64,000 nt of DNA, taken from DASWJZ01 sp963739005 (GTDB taxonomy: Bacteria; Pseudomonadota; Alphaproteobacteria; Rhizobiales; Afifellaceae). Each line of letters opens with the position of its first letter. The stretch's first letter is position 1. The notes under the pieces are model-generated. The model saw only the letters and a list, made by a program, of their open reading frames with translations. It made no database searches and was not told the origin of the DNA. The stretch is from the NCBI GenBank assembly GCA_963739005.1, contig CAVTYQ010000006.1, forward strand, positions 1 through 64,000. Direction: 5' to 3'. This document shows positions 18,145 through 27,573 of the stretch, piece by piece. A program made the translations under genes and the position numbers.

Positions 18145-19347
18145 CTAGCCCGCGGAGCCATTCTTCTGGGTGGCCTTGCCGCGCCGGCGTCGGGCGCGGA
18201 GCAGCCGCTTCGCCTGGGCCTTCGATTCGCTCTTCAGGTCGGAGAGACCGGCGCGGAGCCGCGCGGCGACGCCCCAGGCGCTCGAGCTCAAAAGCAGCGT
18301 GCCGTAGGGCTCGCGATCCGGCCACAGGAGCTGCATCATCGGATTGTCTTCCTCGCACACCGGATCGACGCGCTCGATCGTGGGGTCGGCGAGCCAGCGC
18401 CGCGTCTCGTCGCACATGAGCTGCTTGCCGGGCGAAAAGGCGGCGAATTCCTCGTCGAATGCCACCTTCCAGGGGATCGACGTGCCGCCATGGTCGAGGC
18501 GGATCAGAGCCGCGATCGGCCGGTCGCCGAGGCGCATGACGTCGATCGCCGCAAGGCCCTTCTGCGCGAGCTGCACCACGGCAGTGTGGGCGAACTCATG
18601 CACGCTGTTTCGCCGGATGAGCGCGGTGCCGCGGCGTCCCTTCCAGCCTGCGCCTTCGAGCGCGGCGAACATCGCGAAGGCCGATTCGATCTCCATCGCC
18701 GTGCGCGCCGACATGAAGCTCACGGCGCCCATCTCGCAGAGCCGCCGGAGCTGGCGGTCGAGCTCGCGCCGCCGCTTGTGGCTCACCATCTCGTCGAACT
18801 CGGCGAGGCCACGCGACGTGTCGGGGTAGAGGATCGGCCGCATCTGCCGCTCGGCGACCGTCCAGAATCCACTGCGCGCGGCGGCCGAGCGCAAGGCATT
18901 CGCGGCGGGGCCGTTCAGCGGCAGATGCGGGACGGAGAAAAGCGTGCGTCCGCTCGTGCGCATATGCGCGATCAGGCTGTCGGTCACCTGCGGCGCCGTG
19001 TCCTTGTCGATGAGCGGCGAGCCGAGCGGCGCATAGGGATGCGCCCAGACGCTGAACCTGCGCGCCCCGAGAAACTGGCCGCCTCCGGTCACCACCGGCG
19101 CGAAGAAATGCAGGTCGTCGCGGTCGGAAAAGATGGCGAGCCGAAGCCGCTTGCTGCCGAGCGCGCGGATCGCCGGCTCCAGGAACTCCGGAAGCAAGAA
19201 CGGGTTCGTCTCCATCGCCCGGTCGGCGAGCGCGCGGATGCGCTCCGCAAGGCGCGGCAACGCGTCGACGGGCTCCAACGCGAACGTGCCGCGCCGCGCT
19301 TGTGGCCGCGCCGCCGACCCGACGGGAACAGCTCTCTCAAACACCAT
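18145..19347 (-). CDS. GNAT-fold acyltransferase (CelD/BioF2-like)
   Basis: About 400 residues. The pattern is that of the GNAT_acetyltransf_6 group (CelD/BioF2-like): an N-terminal half with NPFLLPEFLEPAIRAL and FFAPV, and a C-terminal half with SHKRRRELDRQLRRL, the FAMFAALEGAGWKG stretch and GDRPIAALIRLDHGG then KVAFDEEFAAFSPGKQL. Relatives are linked to polysaccharide or envelope modification; the substrate here is unknown. The C-terminal 30 residues are very basic. ATG 19347 is preferred over an upstream GTG. Confidence 0.7.
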   Translation of the reverse strand: MVFERAVPVGSAARPQARRGTFALEPVDALPRLAERIRALADRAMETNPFLLPEFLEPAIRALGSKRLRLAIFSDRDDLHFFAPVVTGGGQFLGARRFSVWAHPYAPLGSPLIDKDTAPQVTDSLIAHMRTSGRTLFSVPHLPLNGPAANALRSAAARSGFWTVAERQMRPILYPDTSRGLAEFDEMVSHKRRRELDRQLRRLCEMGAVSFMSARTAMEIESAFAMFAALEGAGWKGRRGTALIRRNSVHEFAHTAVVQLAQKGLAAIDVMRLGDRPIAALIRLDHGGTSIPWKVAFDEEFAAFSPGKQLMCDETRRWLADPTIERVDPVCEEDNPMMQLLWPDREPYGTLLLSSSAWGVAARLRAGLSDLKSESKAQAKRLLRARRRRGKATQKNGSAG

Positions 19348-19417
19348 CTGCACAACGTGACGCTATATGCCGCGAGCTTCCGATTGCGCCGTTAATGCGC
19401 TGTTAAGCTTAAAATTG

Positions 19418-19972
19418 TCACCCCTTGAACCCGCCATCGTCGAGATAAGCGCGCTCGGCCGGCGTTGTATGCCTTCCGAGGATCGGATTGCGATGGGGAA
19501 AGCGTCCGAAGCGGCGGATCGCCTGCTCGTGGATGCGTGCGTATTTCAGCGCGTCTTCGATTCCAAGCGAGTGGAAATAGCGCACGCAGCGCTGCTGCTC
19601 GGCGATCTGCTCGGCGTGCATGAAGGGCATGTGGAAGAAGGCCGCGACCTCTTCCGGAACCTTTTTGTCGAAGCCCGCCGCGATCGCCTTGTCTGCCAGC
19701 TCGCTCGCCATCTCGTCCTGCGCGAACGCCTTGGGCGAGTCGCGGAACATGTTGCGCGAGAACTGGTCGAGCACGAGGATCAGCGCGAGCGCGCCCTCCG
19801 GCGTTTTCGCCCAATCCGCCTTCCGGCCCGCAGCGGCCTCCGCGTGGAGAGGACCGAAGCGCTCCTGAATGGCGCGGTCGAATGCCGCATCCTTTTCGAA
19901 CCATTTGTCGCGGCCGGCGTCGCGCCAGAAAGCGATAACGTCCGCCGGCTCGAGGTCTCCGCCCCCACTCAA
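19418..19972 (-). CDS. DUF924 family protein
   Basis: 184 residues with the signatures of DUF924: VIAFWRDAGRDKWFEKDAAFD at the start, LALILVLDQFSRNMFRDSPKAFAQD in the middle, then FFHMPFMHAE and RFGRFPHRNPILGR. All-helical, TPR-like by prediction; no known enzymatic role. It overlaps the acyl-CoA synthetase gene upstream by four bases, so it is co-translated with it. Confidence 0.88.
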   Translation of the reverse strand: MSGGGDLEPADVIAFWRDAGRDKWFEKDAAFDRAIQERFGPLHAEAAAGRKADWAKTPEGALALILVLDQFSRNMFRDSPKAFAQDEMASELADKAIAAGFDKKVPEEVAAFFHMPFMHAEQIAEQQRCVRYFHSLGIEDALKYARIHEQAIRRFGRFPHRNPILGRHTTPAERAYLDDGGFKG

Positions 19973-21768
19973 AGCCGCACCTTGCCCTCGCAGATATTCT
20001 CGTAGATCGATGGATCGAGGCGGATATAAGACTGCAACTCCGGATGCAGGAAGTATAGAGGGTCGCGGTTCGCCTCCGGGCCGAAGCCCTCGCGCGCGAG
20101 ATCGAACTTCCGCTGCTTGAAGGTCGAGGTCGTGTCGGTCTCCGGCACGATGCGCAGGAACACCGGCCGCGCGTAGCCGGCAAGCCGCGCGATGACGTGC
20201 CGCGAGAGACCGTCGACGTCGAGCTCACCGTCGACGACGAGCGCCGCCATGCCGACGCGCCCCTCCGCGCCGGGGACGCTCACGCCATAAACGTTCGCCT
20301 CCTTGATGCCGGGAAAGGCGTTGATCGTCTCCTGCACCTCGGACGTGGCGACGTTTTCGCCCTTCCAGCGATAGGTGTCGCCGATCCGATCGACGAAGTA
20401 GTAATAGCCGCTGGCGTCCTTGCGCATGAGGTCGCCGGTGCGGAACCAGCGGTCGCCCTTCTCGAAGGCGTCGCGGAGGATCTTCTTCTCGGTCGAAGCC
20501 GAATCCGCATAACCTTCGAAGCGCTGGCTCGGCCGTTTCGGGTCGTTCATGATCTTGGAGATCGCCTCGCCGGCCTCGCCGGGCGGGCATTTGACGCAGA
20601 AGCCGTCAGGCCCGCGCACCGGAGCATCCGTCGCGACGTCGAAGCGCACGATCTCGACGAAGAACTTGCTTTCCATCCATTTCGGGATGCGGCCGACGGC
20701 GCCGATCTTCCCGTCGAAATTTACGAAGACGCAGTTCCCCTCGGTGGCGGCGTACCATTCGAGGATTTTCGGGATGCGGAACCGCCGCTGGAAGTCGGCC
20801 CAGATGTCGGGCCTGAGCCCGTTGCCGCAGGCGAGGCGGATCTTGTGCTTGGTCTCGCCCGGCTGCGGCGGGCCGTTCAGGAGATAGCGGCAGAGCTCGC
20901 CGATATAGATAAAGATCGTGCACTCGTTGTCGGCGATGTCGCGCCAGAACGTGGAGGCGGAGAAGCGCTCGCGCAGCACCACGCTTGCGCCGGCGGTCAG
21001 CGCCGAGCAGGGGCCGAGCACGCCGCCCGACGTATGGTACATCGGCAGACAGACGTAGACGCGGTCGTCGGAGCGCATCCGCATCGCGCCGCTAAAGCCG
21101 AACATCACGCTCTGGACGCGGTAATGGTTGAGGTTCGCGGCCTTCGGCATGCCGGTCGTGCCGCTCGTATAGACGTAGAGGCACTTGTCCTCGATGGTGA
21201 GGCGCGGGAGGTCCCCTTCCGGGATCGGCGCATCGGAGAGGCCGTCGAGCTTCGTGTCGAGCCGCTCGTAGCCTTCGCGCTCGGCGCCGTGGCACCAGAA
21301 CTGCGGGCCGGCGCCGATATCTGGCGCGGCGGTTGCGAAGCTCTCGATCAGCTTTGCGTCGACGATCACGTGTCGCGGCTTCACGATATTGATGCAGTGG
21401 GCGAGCGCGGTGCCGGTCAGGTTGGTGTTGAGAAGCGCCACCACGCCGCCCGCCCGCGTGATGCCGAGCCAGGCGGCGAGGTATTCCGGCCGGTTCGGCA
21501 TCATCAGCGCGACCACGTCGCCCTTCTGCACGCTGTGCGTCATCGCCCAGCGCGCATATTGATCGCCGCGCCGGTCATAGCCGCGGTAGGTCATCTGCTC
21601 GCGCTCCGAGATCAGCGCGACCTTGTCGCCATGGGCGGCGGCGAGGTCGCGCACGACCTGCGGATAGGTGCGGCCGGGATTCTTGACGATCTTGGAGATC
21701 TTCGAAATCGACCGCAGCACGCCGGTCAAATATGCGTAGTCGCTCCCAATCCGGTCGATGAGGCCCAT
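19969..21768 (-). CDS. Long-chain acyl-CoA synthetase, FATP type
   Basis: 599 residues. Activates fatty acids with ATP and CoA. AMP-binding motif YTSGTTGMPKAANLNHYR (~195-212), then EWYAATEGNCVFVNFDG, the adenylate-binding FRTGDLMRKDASGYYYFVDRIGDTYRWKGENVATSEV block (~445-480) and the C-terminal STFKQRKFDL. The EGNC wording and overall layout match the fatty-acid-transport-protein (SLC27-like) branch rather than classical FadD. It is first in a two-gene unit with the DUF924 gene. Confidence 0.9.
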   Translation of the reverse strand: MGLIDRIGSDYAYLTGVLRSISKISKIVKNPGRTYPQVVRDLAAAHGDKVALISEREQMTYRGYDRRGDQYARWAMTHSVQKGDVVALMMPNRPEYLAAWLGITRAGGVVALLNTNLTGTALAHCINIVKPRHVIVDAKLIESFATAAPDIGAGPQFWCHGAEREGYERLDTKLDGLSDAPIPEGDLPRLTIEDKCLYVYTSGTTGMPKAANLNHYRVQSVMFGFSGAMRMRSDDRVYVCLPMYHTSGGVLGPCSALTAGASVVLRERFSASTFWRDIADNECTIFIYIGELCRYLLNGPPQPGETKHKIRLACGNGLRPDIWADFQRRFRIPKILEWYAATEGNCVFVNFDGKIGAVGRIPKWMESKFFVEIVRFDVATDAPVRGPDGFCVKCPPGEAGEAISKIMNDPKRPSQRFEGYADSASTEKKILRDAFEKGDRWFRTGDLMRKDASGYYYFVDRIGDTYRWKGENVATSEVQETINAFPGIKEANVYGVSVPGAEGRVGMAALVVDGELDVDGLSRHVIARLAGYARPVFLRIVPETDTTSTFKQRKFDLAREGFGPEANRDPLYFLHPELQSYIRLDPSIYENICEGKVRL

Positions 21769-21875
21769 GCGTTTCCCAAATCGGGGCGCTTCCGCCGCGC
21801 CCGGTGCCGTTGCTCTTACCGGCGAAAAGTAGCATCGGGGTCTAGGCGAGGCGAGGGGAGAGGCAGCGGGACGGC

Positions 21876-22103
21876 GTGGTCGAAGCGCAGCTCATCGATT
21901 TGCGCGGCCTGAAATGTCCGCTTCCGGTGCTGAAGACGGCGCGGCGCATGCGCCCGCACGGGGCGGGAGCGCGCTTCGTCGTCCTGACCGACGATCCGAT
22001 GGCGGCGATCGACGTCCCGAACTTCTGCCGGGAGAGCGGCCATCGTCTTGTCGCGTCGACCCGCGAGGGCAAGGTCCTCCGCTTCGAGATCGAGAAGGGC
22101 TAG
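21876..22103 (+). CDS. TusA-family sulfur carrier
   Basis: 75 residues, complete, with the hallmark LRGLKCPLPVLKTARRM (persulfide Cys) and FVVLTDDPMAAIDVPNFCRESGH, which is also typical. Such proteins relay sulfur for tRNA thiolation or cofactor synthesis. It starts at GTG. It converges with the carboxypeptidase gene only seven bases away, leaving no room for a terminator between them. Confidence 0.88.
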   Translation: MVEAQLIDLRGLKCPLPVLKTARRMRPHGAGARFVVLTDDPMAAIDVPNFCRESGHRLVASTREGKVLRFEIEKG

Positions 22104-22110
22104 GCGCCGG

Positions 22111-23337
22111 CTATTGCGGCGCGATCTGGTCGAGGGGGCGCGGACTTCCGGCGGCGGCGCCGATCGCGTCGGCCGGGGCCGAATCGCCGCTTCCGTCCCC
22201 CGGCGCGTAGGCGTTGAGCACGGCCGCCGGGGGCGTGTCGGTGCTTGAACCAGGCCGTGGCCGCGGCAGCGGCGCGACGAAGGCCGACTCGCCGTAGATG
22301 GCCGGAACCAGCGCGGAAACCTTGACCGGCGGCCCGAGGTAGATCGGGTCGGTGGTCAGATGCGACACGTTGGCTTCGGGGTCGTCGCCTTCATCGTTGC
22401 CTTCGGAGGCGGACCGCACGCGGTGCGGGCCGCAGACGAGGGGACGCATGTCGAACGGTTCCTGATAGGAGGCACCCGACTGGGCGTCGGCGAGGCGGAT
22501 GACGTCGCTGTCTTCCGGCGGGGACGACGCGAAACCGTCGTCGAGGAGCTTCGCGGCGCGCTCGGTCCGAGCCTTCCCGCCATACTGGCCGAACACGACG
22601 GCGATGACCTCGCGCGAACCGCGCTTCGCCGAGGCGACGAGATTGTAGCCGGAGGCGCAGATGAAGCCGGTCTTCATGCCGGTCGCGCCGGGATAGCGCT
22701 CAAGCAGCTTGTTGTAGTTCTTCAGGACCCTGCCGCCGATCTGGATCGCCGGGAGCTTGAAATAGTCGTCATATTCGCGGAACTCGGTCAGAAGCGCGCG
22801 TGCGAGGATCGCCATGTCGCGGGCGGTCGTGTAGTTGTCGTCGTCGGGGAGTCCGTTCGGCGTAACAAAGTGCGAACGCGTCATCCCCAAGCGTCGCGCC
22901 GCGTCGTTCATGCGGTCGGAAAAGCCGGCGACGCTGCCCCCGATCGTCTCGGCGACCGCGACCGCGATGTCATTCGCCGATTTGACCAGCATCATCTTCA
23001 GCGCATTGTCGAGGGAAAGCACGGTGCCCGGGCGAAAGCCCATCTTGCTAGCCGGCTGGTTGGCGGCATTGGCGCTGTAGTGCACGATGGTTCCGAACGA
23101 GACCTCGCCGGCGCGAATCGCCTCGAAGGTCACGTAGAGCGTCATCAGCTTGGTGGTCGATGCCGGATACCAGGGGCGGAGCGCGTCGAACTCCTCAATG
23201 ACACGGCCGCTGTTCACGTCGGCGACGATGTAGGGCCCGGTCACGACCTCCACCGGCTCCGGCGCAGCCTTGGCCGCGAGCCCCGTCGAGGCAAATCCCA
23301 AGATGAAAATCGTGGCAGCGACGGCGCGAAGCCGCAT
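22111..23337 (-). CDS. D-alanyl-D-alanine carboxypeptidase (penicillin-binding, S11)
   Basis: 408 residues. Trims stem peptides of peptidoglycan in the periplasm. A signal peptide (AATIFILGFASTGLAAKA) precedes the S11 core: active-site PASTTKLMTL (SxxK, ~60), VKSANDIA (SxN, ~125) and GMKTGFICASGYN (KTG, ~230). After the catalytic domain comes a Pro/Ala-rich tail of ~130 residues without a clear membrane anchor. The frame is open further upstream to 23502, but the signal peptide begins at ATG 23337. Confidence 0.92.
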   Translation of the reverse strand: MRLRAVAATIFILGFASTGLAAKAAPEPVEVVTGPYIVADVNSGRVIEEFDALRPWYPASTTKLMTLYVTFEAIRAGEVSFGTIVHYSANAANQPASKMGFRPGTVLSLDNALKMMLVKSANDIAVAVAETIGGSVAGFSDRMNDAARRLGMTRSHFVTPNGLPDDDNYTTARDMAILARALLTEFREYDDYFKLPAIQIGGRVLKNYNKLLERYPGATGMKTGFICASGYNLVASAKRGSREVIAVVFGQYGGKARTERAAKLLDDGFASSPPEDSDVIRLADAQSGASYQEPFDMRPLVCGPHRVRSASEGNDEGDDPEANVSHLTTDPIYLGPPVKVSALVPAIYGESAFVAPLPRPRPGSSTDTPPAAVLNAYAPGDGSGDSAPADAIGAAAGSPRPLDQIAPQ

Positions 23338-23516
23338 CTTTGCTTGCGTCGCTCTCAAAATCAGGCCCCTTCTCGATACATGCAAATCATACCGCATTTT
23401 CGCCGCCGCTGGCACCCCGTAGTGACGATTTGAAGCCACAAAATGGCGCGTTGCCGGGGCAAGGCGGGAACGAATAGAACTCCAAAGACGCCCCAAACCC
23501 AAGACCTGAGAGCAAC

Positions 23517-24686
23517 ATGCCGATTATCAACCGCTTCGCCGACTTGCACGACGAGATCGCACAGTGGCGGCGCGACTACCACCGCCACCCGGAGATTCTC
23601 TACGACGTCAACCGCACGGCCGCCGATGTGGCGGCGAAGCTCCGCGCTTTTGGCTGCGACGCGGTGGTGGAGGGGATCGGGCGCACCGGCGTCGTCGGGG
23701 TCCTCAAGGGCGAGGGCGGCGATTCGGCGCGCGTGATCGGGCTTCGCGCCGACATGGACGCGCTGCCGATCCACGAGGAGAGCGGCAAGCCCTGGGCCTC
23801 CGAGACCCCGGGGAAGATGCACGCCTGCGGGCATGACGGCCATACCGCGATGCTCCTTGGCGCGGCGCGCTATCTGGCCGAGACCCGCCGCTTCGCCGGC
23901 ACAGCCGTGCTGATCTTCCAGCCGGCGGAGGAAGGCGGCGCGGGCGGGCTCGCCATGGTCAAGGACGGGATGATGGACCGCTTCGGCATCGAAGAGGTCT
24001 ACGGCATGCACAACATGCCGGGCCTGCCGCTCGGTCACTTCGCCATCCGGCCGGGGGCGCTGATGGCGGCGACCGACATGTTCACGATCGAGATCGAGGG
24101 TCACGGCGGCCACGCCGCCAAGCCGCACGCTACCGTCGATCCAATTCTTACGGGCGCTGCGATCGTGCAGGCGCTGCAGCAGATCGTGGCGCGCAACGTC
24201 GACCCGCTCGCGAGCGCCGTCGTCTCCGTCACCACCTTCCACGCCGGCGACGCCTTCGGCGTCATCCCGCAGCGCGCCAAGATCACCGGTACCGGCCGCT
24301 CGCTCGAGGGTCATATCCGCGACCTGATCGAGCGCCGCATGCGTGAGGTCGTGCTGAACGTCGCCGCCGCCTTCGGCGCGACGGCGAAACTCCACTACGA
24401 GCGGAACTATCCGGTGACCGTCAATCACCCGGAGCAGACGGAGAAGGCGATCGCCATCGCTCGCGACGTGGCCGGCGAGGCGAACGTCGATCCGAACCAC
24501 GCGCCGGTCATGGGCGGCGAGGATTTCTCCTACATGCTGGAAGCGCGGCCGGGCGCCTTCATCTTCGTCGGCAACGGCGACACCGCCGGCCTGCACCACC
24601 CCGCCTACGACTTCAACGACGCGGCGATCTCCTACGGCTCAAGCTACTGGGCGCGGCTGGTGGAGCGGCTGATGCCGGCGGGGTAG
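23517..24686 (+). CDS. M20-family amidohydrolase (hippurate hydrolase-like)
   Basis: 389 residues. Zinc-dependent hydrolase of N-acyl amino acids or amides. Motifs of the M20D group: WRRDYHRHPE, LRADMDALPI, HACGHDGHTAMLLGAA (metal His and Asp), QPAEEGGAGG (Glu pair), GHGGHAAKPHA in the dimerisation domain and GGEDFSYMLEARPGAFIFVGNG near the C-terminus. No signal peptide, so cytoplasmic. The substrate cannot be set from sequence; hippurate-like or auxin-conjugate-like compounds are typical. Confidence 0.9.
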   Translation: MPIINRFADLHDEIAQWRRDYHRHPEILYDVNRTAADVAAKLRAFGCDAVVEGIGRTGVVGVLKGEGGDSARVIGLRADMDALPIHEESGKPWASETPGKMHACGHDGHTAMLLGAARYLAETRRFAGTAVLIFQPAEEGGAGGLAMVKDGMMDRFGIEEVYGMHNMPGLPLGHFAIRPGALMAATDMFTIEIEGHGGHAAKPHATVDPILTGAAIVQALQQIVARNVDPLASAVVSVTTFHAGDAFGVIPQRAKITGTGRSLEGHIRDLIERRMREVVLNVAAAFGATAKLHYERNYPVTVNHPEQTEKAIAIARDVAGEANVDPNHAPVMGGEDFSYMLEARPGAFIFVGNGDTAGLHHPAYDFNDAAISYGSSYWARLVERLMPAG

Positions 24687-24736
24687 GGGGTGGGCCCTTG
24701 ACCTCGTAGCCGCAGAATGGACAGAACGGAGCTGAC

Positions 24737-24973
24737 ATGTCGAAACCGGTGATTTTCACGATTTCCGCCGCGTGGGACGACGAGGCTTCCGTTTGGACCG
24801 GCCACTGCGACGACATTCCGGCCGCCGCCGACGCGCCGACGCTTGACGAGCTGTTCGCAAAGATCTCGGCGATGGCGCTCGACCTCCTGCCGGACAACCA
24901 TCCAGATATAGATCCCGGCGCTCTGTTCCTTCAGATTACGGCGCTCCGCGAAGCGGAGCCCGCGGCGGCCTGA
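24737..24973 (+). CDS. HicB-like antitoxin (DUF1902)
   Basis: 78 residues with the partial RNase-H-like fold of HicB/DUF1902: VIFTISAAWDDEASVWTGHCDDIP, then TLDELFAKISAMALDLLPDN. It would neutralise the adjacent HicA and repress the pair. The order antitoxin then toxin, with a one-base overlap (TGATGG), implies coupled synthesis. ACGGAG just upstream is the ribosome site. It lacks a separate DNA-binding tail, as is usual for the DUF1902 type. Confidence 0.85.
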   Translation: MSKPVIFTISAAWDDEASVWTGHCDDIPAAADAPTLDELFAKISAMALDLLPDNHPDIDPGALFLQITALREAEPAAA

Positions 24974-25170
24974 TGGCACCGCAATTCGACCGGCCGCTAC
25001 GCGAGCGATTGCGTGCTGCCGGTTGCACTATGGTCCGCCAAGGCAAGGGCAGCCATGAAATCTGGCACAGCCCGATTACAAGTCGAAACTTCCCCGTTCC
25101 GGTCGGAATTCCGAGTCGGCACACCGCCAACGCCGTCTTGCGCCAGGCTGGTCTCCCGAAGGTGTTTTAA
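24973..25170 (+). CDS. HicA-like mRNA interferase toxin
   Basis: 65 residues, the dsRBD-like HicA fold. LRAAGCTMVRQGKGSHEIWHSP contains the catalytic His after the conserved GSH, then VPVGIPSRHTANAVLRQAGL. HicA toxins cleave mRNA during stress. It ends a few bases before the convergent cyclase gene. Length and motifs are intact, so the pair is probably functional. Confidence 0.88.
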   Translation: MAPQFDRPLRERLRAAGCTMVRQGKGSHEIWHSPITSRNFPVPVGIPSRHTANAVLRQAGLPKVF

Positions 25171-25176
25171 ACGCAT

Positions 25177-27573
25177 CTATTTCTTCGTCATCCGCCACAC
25201 GCCGTCCCAATCGCCGGGCGGCTCGGCCTTCAGCATCGCGCAGCGCTCGATATAGACCTTCGACAGTTTGTCCTTGTCGTTGGCCTTGAGGCATTCCTCA
25301 AAGGAGCGGACCGCCTTGTCCCAATCTGCCGCGCGATAGTGCTTCCGGCCCTCGCGGAAGTGGTTCACCACGTCCATCAGGTTCGGGAAGCTCTCGTCGG
25401 TGTGGTAGTCGAGCACCTCGTAGACGCCGACGGGCTCGCTCTTGCCGATGACGATGACGTCGTCGATGTCACGGATACGGTAGGTGCCTTTCAGCTTCCG
25501 GAACGTGTTCTCGCTGATCAGGATGCGCGCGCCATATTGCTTGCAGGCGCTTTCAAGCCGCGCCGCGAGGTTCACGCCGTCGCCGATCAGCGTGTAGTTC
25601 ATCCGCTTGGGCGAGCCGATATTGCCTGAGACCACCTCGTCGGTGTTCAAGCCGATCCCCATGTCGGCGGGAAGCTGGCCCTTCGATTTCCGCTCGATGT
25701 TCCAGGCCCAAAGGCTCCGGATCATGCTGACGGCGGCGCGCACGGCGCGGTCCTCGTCGTCGTCGTGCGGGATGGGCAGGCCGAAGCAGGCCATGATGGC
25801 GTCGCCGATGAACTTGTCGAGCATGCCGTCGAGCTTCGATATCTCCTCCACCATCAGCGTGAAGTAGTCGTTCAGGAAGCCGACCGTCCCTTGCGCGCCG
25901 AGGCTCTCGGTGATCGGCGTGAAACCGCGGATGTCGGTGAACATGATCGTGGCGACCGCGCTTTTTCCCCCGAGGATGTCCTCCTCCTTGCCGGAGCCCA
26001 TGAGCCGCGCGGCGATGCCGGGATCCATGTAGCGCGACATCGTCGACTTCATGCGCTTCTCGGCACTGATGTCTTCGAGCATCAGCATTGAACCGAGCTT
26101 CTTCCCCTCCGCGCTCATCAGCGGCTGGATGGTGACGTTGACGGAGGCGCGCTCGCCGTCGAACGCCATCTCAGCGTCCATCATCTCGAACGAGGTGTTC
26201 TCCTCCCCGACCTCCTTCACCTTCTCGGCGACCCAGGTATTGGCGCCGGTGAAGAACTCGACGAAGGGCTTTTGGATGATCTCCGCCGCCTTCACCTTCA
26301 TGATGCGGTAGCCGGCCTTGTTGCAGGTGACGATCAGCCCGTCCTCGTTGGTGGTGATCACCGCGTTCGACATGCTTTCGAGCATGCTCTCGTTGTAGTT
26401 CTTCATGTTCTGGACGTCGTCGAAGAGCTTGGCGTTCTGCAGCGCGATCGACACCTGCCCGGTGAAGGCCTTCAGGCGCGATTCGTCCTCCTCGTTGAAC
26501 GGCCCGCCGCGCTTGTTCAGCACCTGCGTCACGCCGATCACCTTGCCGGCCTTGTTGACCACCGGCACACAGAGGATCGAGCGGGTGAAGTAGCCGGTCT
26601 TCTTGTCGAAGGCCGGATTGAAGCGGAGGTCGGCGTAGGCGTAGGGGATGTTGATGGTCTTGCCGGAGGTGAAGACCGCGCCGGCGATGCCGAGGTGGTT
26701 GGGCAGGCGGATCTGGATGGCGTCGAGCCCGGTGCCGACCTGCGACCAGAGCTCGCCGGTCTTTTCGTCGTTCAGGAAGAGGGTGGAGCGGTCGGCCCTC
26801 AGCATCCGCGTCGCCTCGCCCATCACCTTCTGCAGGAGAACCGTCAGGTCGATCTCGGAGGTGACGTCGGTGACGACGTCGAGGAACTCCAGCTCGGTCG
26901 CGCGCGACTTCCGCATGCGCTCGACGAACTGGTTCGATTGCAGCGCCACCGCCGCCTGCGTCGTCATGGCTCCGAGGAGCGACAAATCCTCGGCGGTGAA
27001 TTTGCCGCGCTTCTTGTTCAGCGCCTGCGCGACGCCGATGATCTCGCCCTTCACGGTGCGGACCGGGACGCACATCACGGACTTGGTCTCGAATCCGGTC
27101 TGCTTGTCGATTGAGGCGTTGAAGCGCGGATCGGAATAGGCGTCGTCGATGATCAGGCCTTCGCCGGTGGTGAAGACGTTGCCGGCGATGCCGGTGGTGT
27201 TGAGCAGGCGGATTTCGCGGCGGTTCTCGCCCTGCGCGACGCGGGAATAGAGCTCGCCAGTCTGGTCGTCGTTCAGGAAGAGGGTGGCGCGCTCGCAGCC
27301 GGTCTCGCGCGACGTCATCTCGACGAGCTTTTCCAGCACCGCGTCGAGGTTTTCGATCCCCGCCACCTCGCGCGAGATGTTGAGCAGCATCTCCGCGCGA
27401 TAGAGCTTGTCGACGGAGCCGGGGACCGCGGCGTGTTTGGCGACCTTCTTCGGGCTGGCCTTTGCTTTGACCTCGGGCCGTACGCGTTTCTTGGCCCCGG
27501 CCTTGCTCCCGCCCGCTGGCGATCCGCCGTTTGCATGCCGCCGCGCCGGCCGCGGTCGCGCGCTACCGGCCAT
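25177..27573 (-). CDS. Tandem-GAF/PAS class III adenylate cyclase, CyaB1-like
   Basis: 798 residues: basic N-terminus, GAF-A (~75-220), GAF-B (~245-400), PAS (~405-530), class III cyclase (~565-735) and a TPR-like tail. Cyclase residues are intact: IMFTDIRGFTPITE and KFIGDAIMACFG (metal Asp pair; the Lys fits ATP specificity), and IGDGVNLAARLE (Asn/Arg). GAF-B carries NKRGGPFNEEDE, the NKFDE signature of cyclic-nucleotide-binding GAFs; GAF-A has a weaker copy. This is the layout of Anabaena CyaB1/CyaB2, where cAMP stimulates its own synthesis. Its ATG lies inside the last codons of the coiled-coil gene, so translation is coupled. Soluble, with no membrane segment. Confidence 0.92.
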   Translation of the reverse strand: MAGSARPRPARRHANGGSPAGGSKAGAKKRVRPEVKAKASPKKVAKHAAVPGSVDKLYRAEMLLNISREVAGIENLDAVLEKLVEMTSRETGCERATLFLNDDQTGELYSRVAQGENRREIRLLNTTGIAGNVFTTGEGLIIDDAYSDPRFNASIDKQTGFETKSVMCVPVRTVKGEIIGVAQALNKKRGKFTAEDLSLLGAMTTQAAVALQSNQFVERMRKSRATELEFLDVVTDVTSEIDLTVLLQKVMGEATRMLRADRSTLFLNDEKTGELWSQVGTGLDAIQIRLPNHLGIAGAVFTSGKTINIPYAYADLRFNPAFDKKTGYFTRSILCVPVVNKAGKVIGVTQVLNKRGGPFNEEDESRLKAFTGQVSIALQNAKLFDDVQNMKNYNESMLESMSNAVITTNEDGLIVTCNKAGYRIMKVKAAEIIQKPFVEFFTGANTWVAEKVKEVGEENTSFEMMDAEMAFDGERASVNVTIQPLMSAEGKKLGSMLMLEDISAEKRMKSTMSRYMDPGIAARLMGSGKEEDILGGKSAVATIMFTDIRGFTPITESLGAQGTVGFLNDYFTLMVEEISKLDGMLDKFIGDAIMACFGLPIPHDDDEDRAVRAAVSMIRSLWAWNIERKSKGQLPADMGIGLNTDEVVSGNIGSPKRMNYTLIGDGVNLAARLESACKQYGARILISENTFRKLKGTYRIRDIDDVIVIGKSEPVGVYEVLDYHTDESFPNLMDVVNHFREGRKHYRAADWDKAVRSFEECLKANDKDKLSKVYIERCAMLKAEPPGDWDGVWRMTKK

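Noticed and set aside
20197..21912. 571-codon plus-strand frame opposite the acyl-CoA synthetase
   Set aside because: Composition is that of an antisense frame; the synthetase on the other strand is complete.
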